Below, in pieces: positions 35,179 to 43,820 of a stretch of DNA of 64,000 bases. The notes under the pieces were generated by a model that saw only the letters and a list, made by a program, of their open reading frames with translations, was not told where the DNA came from and made no database searches. The translations under genes and the position numbers were made by a program. Origin of the DNA: Rhodococcus jostii RHA1 (lineage in GTDB: Bacteria > Actinomycetota > Actinomycetes > Mycobacteriales > Mycobacteriaceae). Position 1 is the first letter of the stretch. Each line of letters opens with the position of its first letter. The DNA lies in contig NC_008268.1 of assembly GCF_000014565.1 (NCBI RefSeq), forward strand, positions 2,356,001 to 2,420,000, in the 5' to 3' direction.

Positions 35179-36063
35179 TCAGGGACGTGCAGGCCTCACG
35201 ACGACTACCGGGCAATGCGCACCACCGACCAGGCTGTTACTGGTCGATCCGAGCAGCATCCCCTTGAATCCTCCGCGCCCCCGGCTGCCGACCACCAGCA
35301 GTTGCGCCTTCTTCGACCACTCGAGCAATCGTGCCCGCGGATTGTCGATGTACACCTCCCGGGTGACCTGCACGTCGGGGTACTTCTCCTGCCAGCCGGC
35401 GAGGCTCTCGGCGAGAACGGCATGTTCGTCCTCCTCGAGTCCCTGCGGCACCAGAGCCGCGGCCCGCGGGTCCTCGAACGCTTTCGGTCCGAGATCGCTC
35501 CAGACGTGGACCGCCACCAACGGCGCATTCCGCAGCGACGCCTCCTGGAAGGCCACGGAGATCGCCCGCTCACTGGTGGGGCTGCCGTCGACGCCGACCA
35601 CGACGGGCCCGCCGGCGTGGGCGTCGCCGCGGACCACGACGACCGGGCAGTGCGCGTGGCTGGTGACGTTGATCGCCGTGTTCCCGAGCAGTGCGGTGGC
35701 GGCCGCTCCGGACCCGGACGCGCCGACGACCACGATCCGGGCGTTCTCGGACAGGTCGACGAGCCACTGGGCGCTGCTGCCGATCGACAGTTCGGTGTGG
35801 ACGTCGATGATGGGATTGACCGCGAACGCCTGCTCCTGCGCTTCGGCGAGAATCGCCTTGCCGCTCGCTTCCACCCACTCGTACACGCCGCCCGAATCCA
35901 TGTAGGGACCGCCGAACCCGTACGGAGCGAAATCGAGTGCGTGGATGATCTTCAGGTTCAGTCCACGTTCGGTGGCCAGTTCGGCGGCCACCCGAACAGC
36001 GGACTTCGAGGTGTCCGATCCGTCGACACCGACGACGACGCTGTTGCGGTCCCGTGTGCTCAT
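35179..36063 (-). CDS. Tandem-domain universal stress protein, first gene of DevR-box operon
   Basis: 294 residues with two UspA domains. VVVGVDGSDTSKSAVRVAAELA begins the first and VVVGVDGSPTSERAISVAFQEA the second; VVGSRGRGGFKGMLLGSTSN is the intact ATP loop of domain 2, while domain 1 has VVGASGSGAAATALLGNTA, a weaker variant. The ATG is 6 nt from a TAGTGT -10 hexamer (36075-36070), so it may be leaderless. The perfect DosR palindrome lies 58 nt upstream. Confidence 0.92.
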   Translation of the reverse strand: MSTRDRNSVVVGVDGSDTSKSAVRVAAELATERGLNLKIIHALDFAPYGFGGPYMDSGGVYEWVEASGKAILAEAQEQAFAVNPIIDVHTELSIGSSAQWLVDLSENARIVVVGASGSGAAATALLGNTAINVTSHAHCPVVVVRGDAHAGGPVVVGVDGSPTSERAISVAFQEASLRNAPLVAVHVWSDLGPKAFEDPRAAALVPQGLEEDEHAVLAESLAGWQEKYPDVQVTREVYIDNPRARLLEWSKKAQLLVVGSRGRGGFKGMLLGSTSNSLVGGAHCPVVVVRPARP

Positions 36064-36120
36064 GACTTCACACTATCCCCGGCTTCCGCTTCGCGTCTGC
36101 CGCCCTTCGCCTTTCGACGA

Positions 36121-36134
36121 GGGACTTAAGTCCC
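36121..36134. promoter_or_regulatory. DevR/DosR box (perfect 14-bp palindrome)
   Basis: GGGACTTAAGTCCC is the exact core of the DosR consensus and is fully palindromic. It is centred about 64 nt upstream of the stress-protein start, a distal-site position. A poorer candidate, GGGTCGTATGCCCAA, lies near 36195-36209, so two sites may act together as at mycobacterial hspX. Confidence 0.85.
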
Positions 36135-36312
36135 CACCATCTCGGGCTCTCCGCCCGTAGCCGCGGCGCCCGACTTCGGCGATGATGAGAAGGTGGGGTC
36201 GTATGCCCAACACGAATAATACTGGGCCACTGCATTTTTCGATCAAGTTCCATCGGAGCGACGTCGGTCACAAATGTGGTATCCAGGATGAGAATTAAAC
36301 TACGTTCGGGTC

Positions 36313-36789
36313 ATGCAACTCACACAGTTCACCGACCTCGGACTGCGGGTCGTCATGCGACTGGCCGTCGCCGGGGACGGCGAACGACCGGGGAGCCGGG
36401 CGATCGCCGAGGAACTGTCGGTGTCGTACGCCCACGCCGCCAAGGTCATTACCCGGCTGAGTGAGCTCGGCATCGTCGACGCACGCCGGGGACGCGCGGG
36501 CGGCCTGGCCATCACCGAACTCGGGCGCACCGCGTCCGTCGGCTGGCTCGCCCGCCGACTCGAAGGCGATGCGGAGGTCGTCGACTGCGACGGCGCCCAA
36601 CCGTGCCCGCTGCGATCGGGGTGTCTGCTGCGGTCGGCGCTGCGACGCGCGCAGAACGCGTTCTTCGAGTCGCTGGACGCGCTCACCATCGAAGACCTCA
36701 CCCGGTCCCCCACCGGAACCGTGCTGCTCGCCCTCCCGCGCGTAACCGCCGCCACAACTTCCCAGATTTCCCGAACGATCGGAGAATGA
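36313..36789 (+). CDS. nsrR: Rrf2-family iron-sulfur NO sensor
   Basis: 158 residues. Winged-helix DNA-binding domain at the N-terminus (QFTDLGLRVVMRLAVA, SYAHAAKVITRLSELGIV). Three Cys at 92, 98 and 104 (C-x5-C-x5-C) ligate the [4Fe-4S] cluster as in Streptomyces NsrR. It precedes hmp by one base, the expected repressor-target arrangement. Upstream AACACGAATA (36210-36219) resembles part of an actinobacterial NsrR site; this is weak. Confidence 0.92.
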   Translation: MQLTQFTDLGLRVVMRLAVAGDGERPGSRAIAEELSVSYAHAAKVITRLSELGIVDARRGRAGGLAITELGRTASVGWLARRLEGDAEVVDCDGAQPCPLRSGCLLRSALRRAQNAFFESLDALTIEDLTRSPTGTVLLALPRVTAATTSQISRTIGE

Positions 36790-36790
36790 C

Positions 36791-37972
36791 ATGCTCTCGC
36801 CCACCTCGACGGACGTCATCCGCGCCACCCTGCCCGTGGTCGGCGCCGCGATCTCGGACATCACGACGCTGTTCTACCGCAAGATGTTCGACGCGCACCC
36901 CGAACTCGAACGTGACCTGTTCAACCGCGGAAATCAGAAACAGGGCGAGCAGCAGAAAGCGCTGGCCGGAGCGATCGCCGCGTTCGCGGCACTCCAACTC
37001 GAGCCCGATCAGGCGCGAGTCGACCTCATCCTGTCGAGAATCGCGAACAAGCACGCCTCACTGGGGATCGAGCCCACGCAGTACGCGATCGTACACACGC
37101 ACCTGTTCGCGGCCATCGTCGAGGTCCTCGGGGACGCCGTCACTCCCGAGGTCGCTGCGGCCTGGGACGAGGTGTACTGGCTGATGGCGGAGACCCTGAT
37201 CGCGATGGAGGCCGGCCTCTACGCCTCGGCGGGAGTGGCGGTCGGTGACGTGTGGCGGGACGTGCGGGTCCGCGAGCGCCGCCACGAGTCCGCCGACACG
37301 GTGTCGTTCGTGCTCACGTCCCTCGACGGCTCGCCGCTTCCGTCGTTCGCTCCGGGGCAGTACCTGTCCGTGGCGGTGCACCTGCCGGACGGCGCGCGTC
37401 AAATCCGCCAGTACAGCCTGTCGTCGGCCCCGTCACGCGGCGACTGGAGGATCTCGGTGAAACGAGCGGGCGAAGTGTCGAACTTCTTGTACCAGAACGT
37501 CTTCGAAGACGACATCGTGACGGTGTCGACGCCGTTCGGCGATCTCGTCCTGCAGGACGACGACGCGCCGCTGCTGCTCGTGTCCGCGGGAATCGGGTGC
37601 ACGCCGATGATCGGGATGCTCAGCCACCTCGCCGACACCGAGGACAGCCGACCGATCTCGGTGCTCCACGCCGACCGGTCCGCGAGCAGTCACGCGCACC
37701 GCGCGGAGCTGACCGAACTGGTGGAACGTCTGCCGTTCGCGGTGATGCACCGCTGGTACGAAGACCTGGGCGCCCGGCGTCCCGAGGGCAGCCTGCGGGA
37801 GGGACGCGCGGACCTCGGCGAGGTCGCGATCGCGCCCGGCACGCGTGCCTACCTGTGCGGTCCGTTGCCGTTCATGCTCGGAATGCGGGAGGAGCTCCTC
37901 GCGAAGGACGTGCCCGCCGAGAACATCCACTACGAGGTGTTCGGCCCCGACAGCTGGTCGGCCACCGTGTGA
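36791..37972 (+). CDS. hmp: Flavohemoglobin nitric oxide dioxygenase
   Basis: 393 residues. Globin domain 1-135 with proximal His88 (ANKHASLG) and distal Tyr29 (FYRKMF). FAD domain contains RQYSLS at 206-211. NAD domain contains AGIGCTPM at 266-273 and a C-terminal CGPLPFM. Converts NO and O2 to nitrate with NAD(P)H. Two bases after the nsrR stop codon region, so co-transcribed and presumably NO-induced. Confidence 0.95.
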   Translation: MLSPTSTDVIRATLPVVGAAISDITTLFYRKMFDAHPELERDLFNRGNQKQGEQQKALAGAIAAFAALQLEPDQARVDLILSRIANKHASLGIEPTQYAIVHTHLFAAIVEVLGDAVTPEVAAAWDEVYWLMAETLIAMEAGLYASAGVAVGDVWRDVRVRERRHESADTVSFVLTSLDGSPLPSFAPGQYLSVAVHLPDGARQIRQYSLSSAPSRGDWRISVKRAGEVSNFLYQNVFEDDIVTVSTPFGDLVLQDDDAPLLLVSAGIGCTPMIGMLSHLADTEDSRPISVLHADRSASSHAHRAELTELVERLPFAVMHRWYEDLGARRPEGSLREGRADLGEVAIAPGTRAYLCGPLPFMLGMREELLAKDVPAENIHYEVFGPDSWSATV

Positions 37973-37990
37973 GAGCCACGGCGGCGCCGT

Positions 37991-39499
37991 TCACACCGGC
38001 CAGGTGTGGACGGGGCTGCCCTCACGCATGTTCTCCACGTACTGACGCAACATGGCGGCCAGGGCTTCCGGGCGGCTCAGACCGGCGTTCTCGTGCCGGA
38101 CCACCTGCGCACGCTGCCACGACGCCCCCGTCTGCCGAGTGACGCACCGGCCCTCGATGACGCTGAGGTAGCGGTCGCGGGCCTTCGCGGACAGCCCGAA
38201 CGCGGCGAGCCCCTCGTCGGCGATCGGCAGCAGCCGCCGCAGGACGAGCTCGTCGGCGCCCGCGAACCCGACGCCGGGCCAGTACAACTCGGCGTCCATG
38301 CCGTACTTCGCGCCCGCGTGCAGGTTCTCCTCGGCCGCATTGAACGACATCTGCGACCAGACGGGCCGATCCGATTCGACGAGTCCGCGCAGCGCGCCGT
38401 AGTAGAACGCGGCGTTCGCCATCGTGTCGAGCACGGTCGGGCCCGCGGGCAGCACCCGGTTCTCGATCCGCAGGTGCGGCTTGCCGTCGTCGCTGTCGTA
38501 CACCGGGCGGTTCCACCGGTAGATGGTGCCGTTGTGCATCTGCAGTTCGCTGAGGTCCGGCACCCGGCCCGCGTCGAGCTCGGCCGCCGGGTCGACGTCG
38601 GAGACCTCCGGCAACAGCGCCGGGAAGTATCGGGAGTTCTCCTCGAACAGGTCGAAGACCGACGTGATCCATCGCTCCCCGAACCACACGCGGGGCCGCA
38701 CACCCTGGTTCTTCAGCTCCAGCGGACGGGTGTCGGTGGCCTGCTCGAAGATCGGGATTCGGGATTCGTGCCACAACGCCTTGCCGGCCATGAACGGCGC
38801 ATTCGCGGCGAGGGCCACCTGGGCACCGGCCAGGCACTGCGCGGCGTTCCAGTGTGCGGCGAATTCGTCGGGCGCGACGCGCAGGTGCAGCTGCAGCGAC
38901 GTGCACGCGGCTTCCGGGAGCACCGAATTGGCGTCCACCCTCAGCTGTTCGGCGAGCCGGCCCTCGAGCGGCACACCCTCGAGGTCGAGTTCGATGTCCT
39001 CCCCGCGCGCGGCGAAGATCTGATCGTTGAGCTGCTCGTAGCGGGGATTCGCGGTGATCCACTCTCGGCCGAGGTGCTCGAGTTGCAGCGTCGGCAGCAT
39101 GCCCACCATCACCAGCTGGGCGTCGTGCCCGTGGATCCGCGCGTCGGCGACGTGCAGCGACGCCCGCAGGGTGCGTTCGAGTTCGAACGTCCCCTCACCG
39201 ATCAGAGGACCCGGCCGAACGTTCATCTCGACGTTGAACTGACCGAGTTCGGTCTGGAACACGGCGTCGTCGTCGATCGACTCGAGGACCGCGAGATTGG
39301 ACATCGCGGGTGTCATGTCGGCGTGAACGAGATTGAACTCGATCTCCATGCCCAGCATGGGCCTCGGCGGGTCGACGTCGTCGGCGAAAGCTCCCTCCCG
39401 CAGCATCCTCTCGAGCGCGTCGACGCACATGAGCACCTTCTGCCGGAACAGGCGCCGGTCTGCTCGGGTGAATGTCCGAGACGTCACTTCGCGACCCAT
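37991..39499 (-). CDS. Glutamate-cysteine ligase family (ATP-grasp-like GCS2) protein
   Basis: 502 residues. LGMEIEFNLVHADMTP is the substrate/metal site of the carboxylate-amine ligase family; QTELGQFNVEMNVRPGPL, ACTSLQLHLRV and HLRIENRVLPAGPTV are further catalytic strands with conserved Glu and Arg. ATG at 39499 has GGGGAG upstream; TTG at 39511 would add four residues. Longer than the plant-type GCS2 of about 370-450. Could make gamma-glutamylcysteine (ergothioneine precursor) or another glutamyl amide; no other thiol genes are adjacent. Confidence 0.82.
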   Translation of the reverse strand: MGREVTSRTFTRADRRLFRQKVLMCVDALERMLREGAFADDVDPPRPMLGMEIEFNLVHADMTPAMSNLAVLESIDDDAVFQTELGQFNVEMNVRPGPLIGEGTFELERTLRASLHVADARIHGHDAQLVMVGMLPTLQLEHLGREWITANPRYEQLNDQIFAARGEDIELDLEGVPLEGRLAEQLRVDANSVLPEAACTSLQLHLRVAPDEFAAHWNAAQCLAGAQVALAANAPFMAGKALWHESRIPIFEQATDTRPLELKNQGVRPRVWFGERWITSVFDLFEENSRYFPALLPEVSDVDPAAELDAGRVPDLSELQMHNGTIYRWNRPVYDSDDGKPHLRIENRVLPAGPTVLDTMANAAFYYGALRGLVESDRPVWSQMSFNAAEENLHAGAKYGMDAELYWPGVGFAGADELVLRRLLPIADEGLAAFGLSAKARDRYLSVIEGRCVTRQTGASWQRAQVVRHENAGLSRPEALAAMLRQYVENMREGSPVHTWPV

Positions 39500-39617
39500 A
39501 CCACTCCCCAACTGCGCGTCGAACTGCGCTCACGGGGGAGCATATCCGTTCATCCCGCGCGAATGCGGGATGGCGGGCTAACCTCGAACCAGACGCTGGT
39601 GAGCGGAAGGACTTGAG

Positions 39618-39878
39618 ATGACGCCTGACACCGACTCCAAGAAGAAGCCGGAGTTCTCCGTGGGCACCCGCGTGAAAACGCGGCATTCGGCCGATCACGA
39701 ACTGGCCGAGAAGAAGTGGCCCCTGGAGGCCGGCGTCATCGTCGACGACTTCGCCGGCGTCCAGGACATCAGCAACGATTCGTACGGCCGGGACTGGGCC
39801 GTCTCACGACGCTGGGCGATCGCCCTCGACAGCGGACCACTCGTGTTCCGCAACGACGACGACCTCGAGCCGGAATAG
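39618..39878 (+). CDS. Small conserved actinobacterial protein
   Basis: 86 residues. A short beta-rich domain: FSVGTRVKTRHSADHELAEKKWPLEAGVIVDDFAG then DWAVSRRWAIALDSGPLVFRNDDDLEPE. No Cys, acidic end. AAGGACTTGAG precedes the ATG. The pattern recalls SH3-like stability domains. Convergent with the peptidase gene, 4 nt apart. Function unknown. Confidence 0.72.
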   Translation: MTPDTDSKKKPEFSVGTRVKTRHSADHELAEKKWPLEAGVIVDDFAGVQDISNDSYGRDWAVSRRWAIALDSGPLVFRNDDDLEPE

Positions 39879-39882
39879 GCCC

Positions 39883-40671
39883 TTACGCGTTGGCGCCTGC
39901 GTCGCCCCAGGTGACGGCCACGCCGCGGTCCTGCAGCCAGCGCCCCGGATCGACCTTGTTTCCGTTCGCGTCGTGTACCTCGAAGTGCAGGTGCGGTCCG
40001 GTGGACTGGCCGCGGTTGCCGACGTGGGCGATTTCCTGCCCGGCGGTGACGCGCTGCCCCACACTCACGGTGTAGTCGTTGACGTGTCCGTAGACGGTGA
40101 CGGTGCCGTCGTCGTGCAGCAGACGCACCCACAGTCCGAAACCGGATGCCGCGCCGGCGTCGATGACCTGACCGTCGGCCGCCGCGAGCACCGAGGTGCC
40201 GATGGGCGCCGCGATGTCGATGCCGCCGTGGTGCGCTCCCCAGCGGGAACCGAAGTTGGAGGTCAGCTTGCCCGACACCGGCTGAACCGCGTGCGGCTTG
40301 ACCGGGTTGACGTTGGACAGCCACTGTTGCGCCTGAGCGCCGAGGTCCGGGCCGCCGAGGTTCTGGGCGGCAGCACCGAGGTCTGCGGGCAGTTCGAAGC
40401 CGGCGGGAAGGACACCGGCCGGGATCTCGAACGGCAGACCCGGCAGGGTCTGCGCGCCGCTCGTCTCGTGGGAGTCGACGGGGGCGGCAGCAGCGTTTCC
40501 GGCGCCCAGCTGGGCTGCGCCGACCACGATGGCTCCGGTGGCGGCCGCAACAGTCGCGGCCTTGATGCCCACACCCGCTCCGGTCTGCTGGTTGCGATGG
40601 CGTCCGCGCGCCGAGTCCGGATCGATCTCGAAGCGAATGGAAGACCCGTTCGCCCGGTGGTGGGAACCCAC
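39883..40671 (-). CDS. M23 family cell-wall endopeptidase
   Basis: 262 residues. An N-terminal Arg-rich segment precedes a hydrophobic helix (IKAATVAAATGAIVVGAAQLG) that serves as a signal or anchor, then an Ala/Pro/Leu-rich linker and the LytM domain at about 135-255. Zinc ligands are HHGGIDIA (His and Asp) and HLHFE. GTG start. The linker has repeated hydrophobic PADLG/PAGVL units. Hydrolyses peptidoglycan cross-bridges. The 5' untranslated region is structured. Confidence 0.88.
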   Translation of the reverse strand: MGSHHRANGSSIRFEIDPDSARGRHRNQQTGAGVGIKAATVAAATGAIVVGAAQLGAGNAAAAPVDSHETSGAQTLPGLPFEIPAGVLPAGFELPADLGAAAQNLGGPDLGAQAQQWLSNVNPVKPHAVQPVSGKLTSNFGSRWGAHHGGIDIAAPIGTSVLAAADGQVIDAGAASGFGLWVRLLHDDGTVTVYGHVNDYTVSVGQRVTAGQEIAHVGNRGQSTGPHLHFEVHDANGNKVDPGRWLQDRGVAVTWGDAGANA

Positions 40672-40689
40672 AGTAAATACCTCGTCAGT

Positions 40690-40750
40690 CGTCGGATTGC
40701 AGCTCTCCCCGTCCGGGGTGGGCTCCTCTGTCTGGCGACGAATGTAACAA
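40690..40750 (-). promoter_or_regulatory. Structured 5' leader of the M23 gene
   Basis: In the transcript TCGTCG (from about 40740) pairs with CGACGA (about 40701), enclosing a CCCCG-GAC-GGGG hairpin and purine-rich internal loops. A TACATT hexamer just upstream could be the -10. It resembles a small regulatory RNA element. I could not match it to the c-di-AMP (ydaO) riboswitch that often precedes such genes. Confidence 0.35.
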
Positions 40751-40790
40751 AACGATATAGGTCCGCGCCACCGTTACCGAACGTTTATGT

Positions 40791-42263
40791 TCAGCGGTCC
40801 TCGAGTTCGGCCTTGAATGCGGCGTAGCGGGCGCGGTGCGGGGCGCGCCTGCGGATCACCGCCCACGCGATCCCGAGCACGACGAACCATACCGGGGTGA
40901 CGAGGAGAGCCTCGAGAGTGTCGGCCTCCTGGGTCAACGCCCAGATGAGGAACACGAAGAACGCCAGGACAACCCAGCACATCACCACACCGCCGGGCAT
41001 CTTGAACTTCGACGCCTCGTGCAGTTCGGGCCGCCGCTTCCGGTACACGATGTAGCTGGCCAGGATCATCGTCCACACGAACATGAACAGCACCGATGAG
41101 ATCGTCGTCACAGTTGTGAACGCCTCGATGACCGAGTCGCCGGAGAACAGTAGCGCGATCGCCGACAGCAGGAAGGCGCACGAAAACATCAGCGCATTGG
41201 CCGGGACCTTGCGGGAGGAGAGCCTGCCGAGCCGACCCGGCGCGTCACCCTCCTGTGCGAGGCCGTAGACCATCCGGGACGTCGAATAGATTCCCGAGTT
41301 CGCCGAGGACGCCGCGGACGTCAGCACCACGAACTGGATGACTCCGGCCGCGATCCCCAGACCGGCGAGAGTGAACATCGCGGTGAACGGGCTCTCGCCG
41401 GGCACGACCTCACGCCACGGCGTGACCGAGATGATCACGATCAGCGAGACCACATAGAACAGCAGGATGCGGATCGGGATGGAGTTGATGGCCTTCGGCA
41501 GGTTCTTCTCCGGGTCCTTCGCCTCGGCCGCGGTGGTGCCGACGAGCTCGATACCGACGAACGCGAAGACCGCAATCTGGAATCCAGCCACGAAGCCCAT
41601 CGCCCCGGTCGGGAACATGCCGCCGTCGTTCCACAGGTTGTCGAAGCCGGCCTCGGACCCGTTGGGCGACGTGAAGTGCGTGAACACCATCACGAGTCCG
41701 ACGACGATGAGGCTGACGATGGCGATGATCTTGATCAGCGCGAACCAGAACTCGGTCTCACCGAACGCCCGCACGGTCGGCAGGTTCAGCAGCAGCAGCG
41801 CCGCGATGGCGACCAGCGCCGGGATCCACAGCTGGAGGTCGGGCCACCAGTACTGCACGTAACCGGAGATCGCGATGATGTCGGCGATGCCGGTGACGAT
41901 CCAGCAGAACCAGTACGTCCACCCGGTGAAGAACCCGGCCCAGGGGCCGAGCAGGTCGGCGGTGAAGTCGGAGAACGACTTGTAATGCAGGTTGGAGAGC
42001 AGGAGCTCACCCATCGCCCGCATCACGAAGAACAGCATGAAGCCGATGATCATGTAGACGAAGATCACCGACGGTCCGGCCAGCGAGATCGTCTTCCCGG
42101 ATCCCATGAAGAGACCCGTGCCGATTGCTCCGCCGATCGCGATCAGCTGGATGTGCCGGTTGGCGAGCTGCCTGGAGAGATGCGGCTCACCGGCCGGTCC
42201 CGTCCCTGAGCCATCACCCGGTTCCGATCCGATCGAGCCCGTCGAGGAAGTGCGGTCAGCCAT
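40791..42263 (-). CDS. cycA: D-serine/D-alanine/glycine transporter
   Basis: 490 residues, APC family with 12 membrane helices. Very close to E. coli CycA throughout: NRHIQLIAIGGAIGTGLFMG at the first helix, GPWAGFFTGWTYWFCWIVTG, VGIELVGTTAAEAKDPEKNL, and TSAASSANSGIYSTSRMVYG. The N-terminal Ser/Gly-rich 30 residues are specific to this protein. Proton-coupled import of glycine and D-amino acids. Confidence 0.93.
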   Translation of the reverse strand: MADRTSSTGSIGSEPGDGSGTGPAGEPHLSRQLANRHIQLIAIGGAIGTGLFMGSGKTISLAGPSVIFVYMIIGFMLFFVMRAMGELLLSNLHYKSFSDFTADLLGPWAGFFTGWTYWFCWIVTGIADIIAISGYVQYWWPDLQLWIPALVAIAALLLLNLPTVRAFGETEFWFALIKIIAIVSLIVVGLVMVFTHFTSPNGSEAGFDNLWNDGGMFPTGAMGFVAGFQIAVFAFVGIELVGTTAAEAKDPEKNLPKAINSIPIRILLFYVVSLIVIISVTPWREVVPGESPFTAMFTLAGLGIAAGVIQFVVLTSAASSANSGIYSTSRMVYGLAQEGDAPGRLGRLSSRKVPANALMFSCAFLLSAIALLFSGDSVIEAFTTVTTISSVLFMFVWTMILASYIVYRKRRPELHEASKFKMPGGVVMCWVVLAFFVFLIWALTQEADTLEALLVTPVWFVVLGIAWAVIRRRAPHRARYAAFKAELEDR

Positions 42264-42376
42264 GGAACACCTGCAACCCTTCTCAGTCCTTGCTGTCACC
42301 GTCCGAAAGCGTGGGTCACGTTACGCCGGGACCGCTCGCGAACCACGATCGAGGACGGCATTCCGCATCGAGGGAC

Positions 42377-42407
42377 TTGACAGAAGTCGAGTAGCCAAGG
42401 CTAACCT
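42377..42407 (+). promoter_or_regulatory. Promoter of the 85-residue protein gene
   Basis: TTGACA (42377-42382) and TAACCT (42402-42407) are 19 bp apart. The -10 lies within GTAGCCAAGGCTAACCTCA, which matches 14 of 19 positions of the DtxR/IdeR iron box. Iron control is possible but unproven. Confidence 0.4.
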
Positions 42408-42439
42408 CAGTTCGTTACTTCGAGGCGAGGAGCCTGCAC

Positions 42440-42697
42440 ATGATCGAGGACCTGATCGAGATCGCGTACGCCCAGGGCGCAGTCACCTGCGTGGCTCAGG
42501 CCGCCGACGGCGTCGACGAGTACGAACTCGCCCGGGTCGATTCGGTCGCGTCCAGCGTCACGGTCACGGTGCGGGCCGACGGCAAATTCGCGAAGGCCAC
42601 GAGCGTCGAGGGCTACCTCAGTCTCGGGCAGGTTGTCCGGGCATGCGGACTCGACTACCGGCACGCCTCGTCGAGCGCCCGCCAGTACATCCACTGA
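42440..42697 (+). CDS. Small protein of unknown function
   Basis: 85 residues, acidic with alternating beta-like segments (VTCVAQAADGVDEYELARV, SSVTVTVRADGKFAKATSVEGY) and an end reading LGQVVRACGLDYRHASSSARQYIH. GAGGAG lies 7 nt before the ATG, and a good promoter with an iron-box-like sequence is upstream. No family recognised. Convergent with the dienelactone hydrolase gene. Confidence 0.72.
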   Translation: MIEDLIEIAYAQGAVTCVAQAADGVDEYELARVDSVASSVTVTVRADGKFAKATSVEGYLSLGQVVRACGLDYRHASSSARQYIH

Positions 42698-43420
42698 TCA
42701 ACCCAGGTGCTCCCCGAAGAAGCCGTCGATCCTCTTCCACGCGTCGGCGGCGGCTTCCGGGTCGGGCACCATCCCCGCGACCTTCACCAGGGGGCGCAGC
42801 ACCTTCGGTCCGGCCACCTCGTCGTTCAAGAACGCGTGGCCGGCAGTGGGGTACTCCTTCACATCGTGAGCCACGCCAGCCTTCGTCAGCGCCGACTCCA
42901 ACTTGGCCGCCGCATTCCGCAGAGCGAAGTCCTTGCCGCCGTAACTGGCGACCACCGGGCACGCACCCGCCACGGCCGCGTCGAGGTCGCGCGGCAGGAC
43001 CCCGTAGTTCGGTGCCGCCGCATCGAACCCCGTGCGCAGGGTCATCAGGGCGAACCCGCCGCCCATGCAGAATCCGATGACACCGATCTTCCCCGTGCAG
43101 TCCGACGAGCCGGACAACCACTGACGGGCAGCCTCGATGTCGCCATACGCCCGGCCCTTCCCCGAGAGCATCGCCCGCATCGTCGACACCAGACAGCGTC
43201 GCGCACCGCCCGCACTGAACAGATCCGGTGCCAAAGTCAGAAACCCCGCAGCCGCCAGCCTGTCCGCCTGCCGGCGCATCACCTCGTCCAAGCCGAACGC
43301 CTCGTGCACCATCACCACCCCCGGCCACGGACCCTCACCGGACGGCCTCGCCAGATAACCGTGCAAGTTCAGCGAACCGTCGTGCCGCGCAGCGAGGTCG
43401 GTCAAGTCGATCTCGGACAT
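42698..43420 (-). CDS. Dienelactone hydrolase family protein
   Basis: 240 residues, alpha/beta hydrolase. Nucleophile elbow GFCMGGG with Cys, oxyanion glycine pair in HEAFGLDEVM, Asp in ASYGGKDFALR and catalytic His in TAGHAFLND. ATG at 43420 gives the standard N-terminus (MSEIDLTDLAARHDGSLNLHGYLARP). May act in ring-cleavage degradation of chloroaromatics or on other esters; no partner genes are adjacent. Confidence 0.9.
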   Translation of the reverse strand: MSEIDLTDLAARHDGSLNLHGYLARPSGEGPWPGVVMVHEAFGLDEVMRRQADRLAAAGFLTLAPDLFSAGGARRCLVSTMRAMLSGKGRAYGDIEAARQWLSGSSDCTGKIGVIGFCMGGGFALMTLRTGFDAAAPNYGVLPRDLDAAVAGACPVVASYGGKDFALRNAAAKLESALTKAGVAHDVKEYPTAGHAFLNDEVAGPKVLRPLVKVAGMVPDPEAAADAWKRIDGFFGEHLG

Positions 43421-43539
43421 GTGCGTCTCCCGTTCCGTCGTCACTTCCAGAACATCTGCGACAACCATGCCCTCCCCATCGCGAGCGCACCACCATTCCC
43501 GCTACACTCACCTCGGTGTGCGCCCCGCGCGTGCACCGC

Positions 43540-43612
43540 GCCTTCGTAGCTCAGGGGATAGAGCAACCCTCTCCTAAAGGGTAGGTCGCAGGTTCGAATC
43601 CTGCCGAGGGCA
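43540..43612 (+). tRNA. tRNA-Arg, anticodon CCT (reads AGG)
   Basis: Cloverleaf folds fully: acceptor GCCTTCG with CGAGGGC (one G-U), D-arm CTCAGGGGATAGAG, anticodon stem ACCCT/AGGGT with loop CTCCTAA (anticodon CCT), T-arm CAGGTTCGAATCCTG. CCA is not encoded. 73 nt. Confidence 0.95.
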
Positions 43613-43727
43613 CTCTCCTGCCTGCGGCAGTCCGCACTGCACACTGTTGTCGCGCCGCCGCTGCGGTAACGCAGATCACGCCGCGGCCGATACGCCGGGT
43701 AGGTCGGGACGACCCGAGGAGAGTCTC

Positions 43728-43820
43728 ATGAACTGGGTGGACATCGACATTTTCCCACCGCCGATCGCCAACCTGCTGCACCCGTTGGCCGCGCTGACGA
43801 ACAACGGGACGGGATCATGA
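43728..43820 (+). CDS. Tiny ORF 1 of a coupled pair (30 aa)
   Basis: Begins MNWVDIDIFPPPIANLL and ends in a polar TNNGTGS. GAGGAGAG precedes the ATG by about 4 nt, an excellent binding site. It overlaps the next tiny ORF by 4 nt (ATGA). Hydrophobic centre with Pro-Pro-Pro; no signal peptide. Too short for similarity-based naming. See the second ORF. Confidence 0.5.
   Translation: MNWVDIDIFPPPIANLLHPLAALTNNGTGS

Noticed and set aside
34405..36129. 574-residue plus-strand frame
   Set aside because: Antisense to the F420-type gene and a stress protein gene; no recognisable sequence.
40690..40790. ydaO (c-di-AMP) riboswitch before the M23 gene
   Set aside because: The leader is too short and lacks the conserved motifs; kept only as an unknown structured leader.
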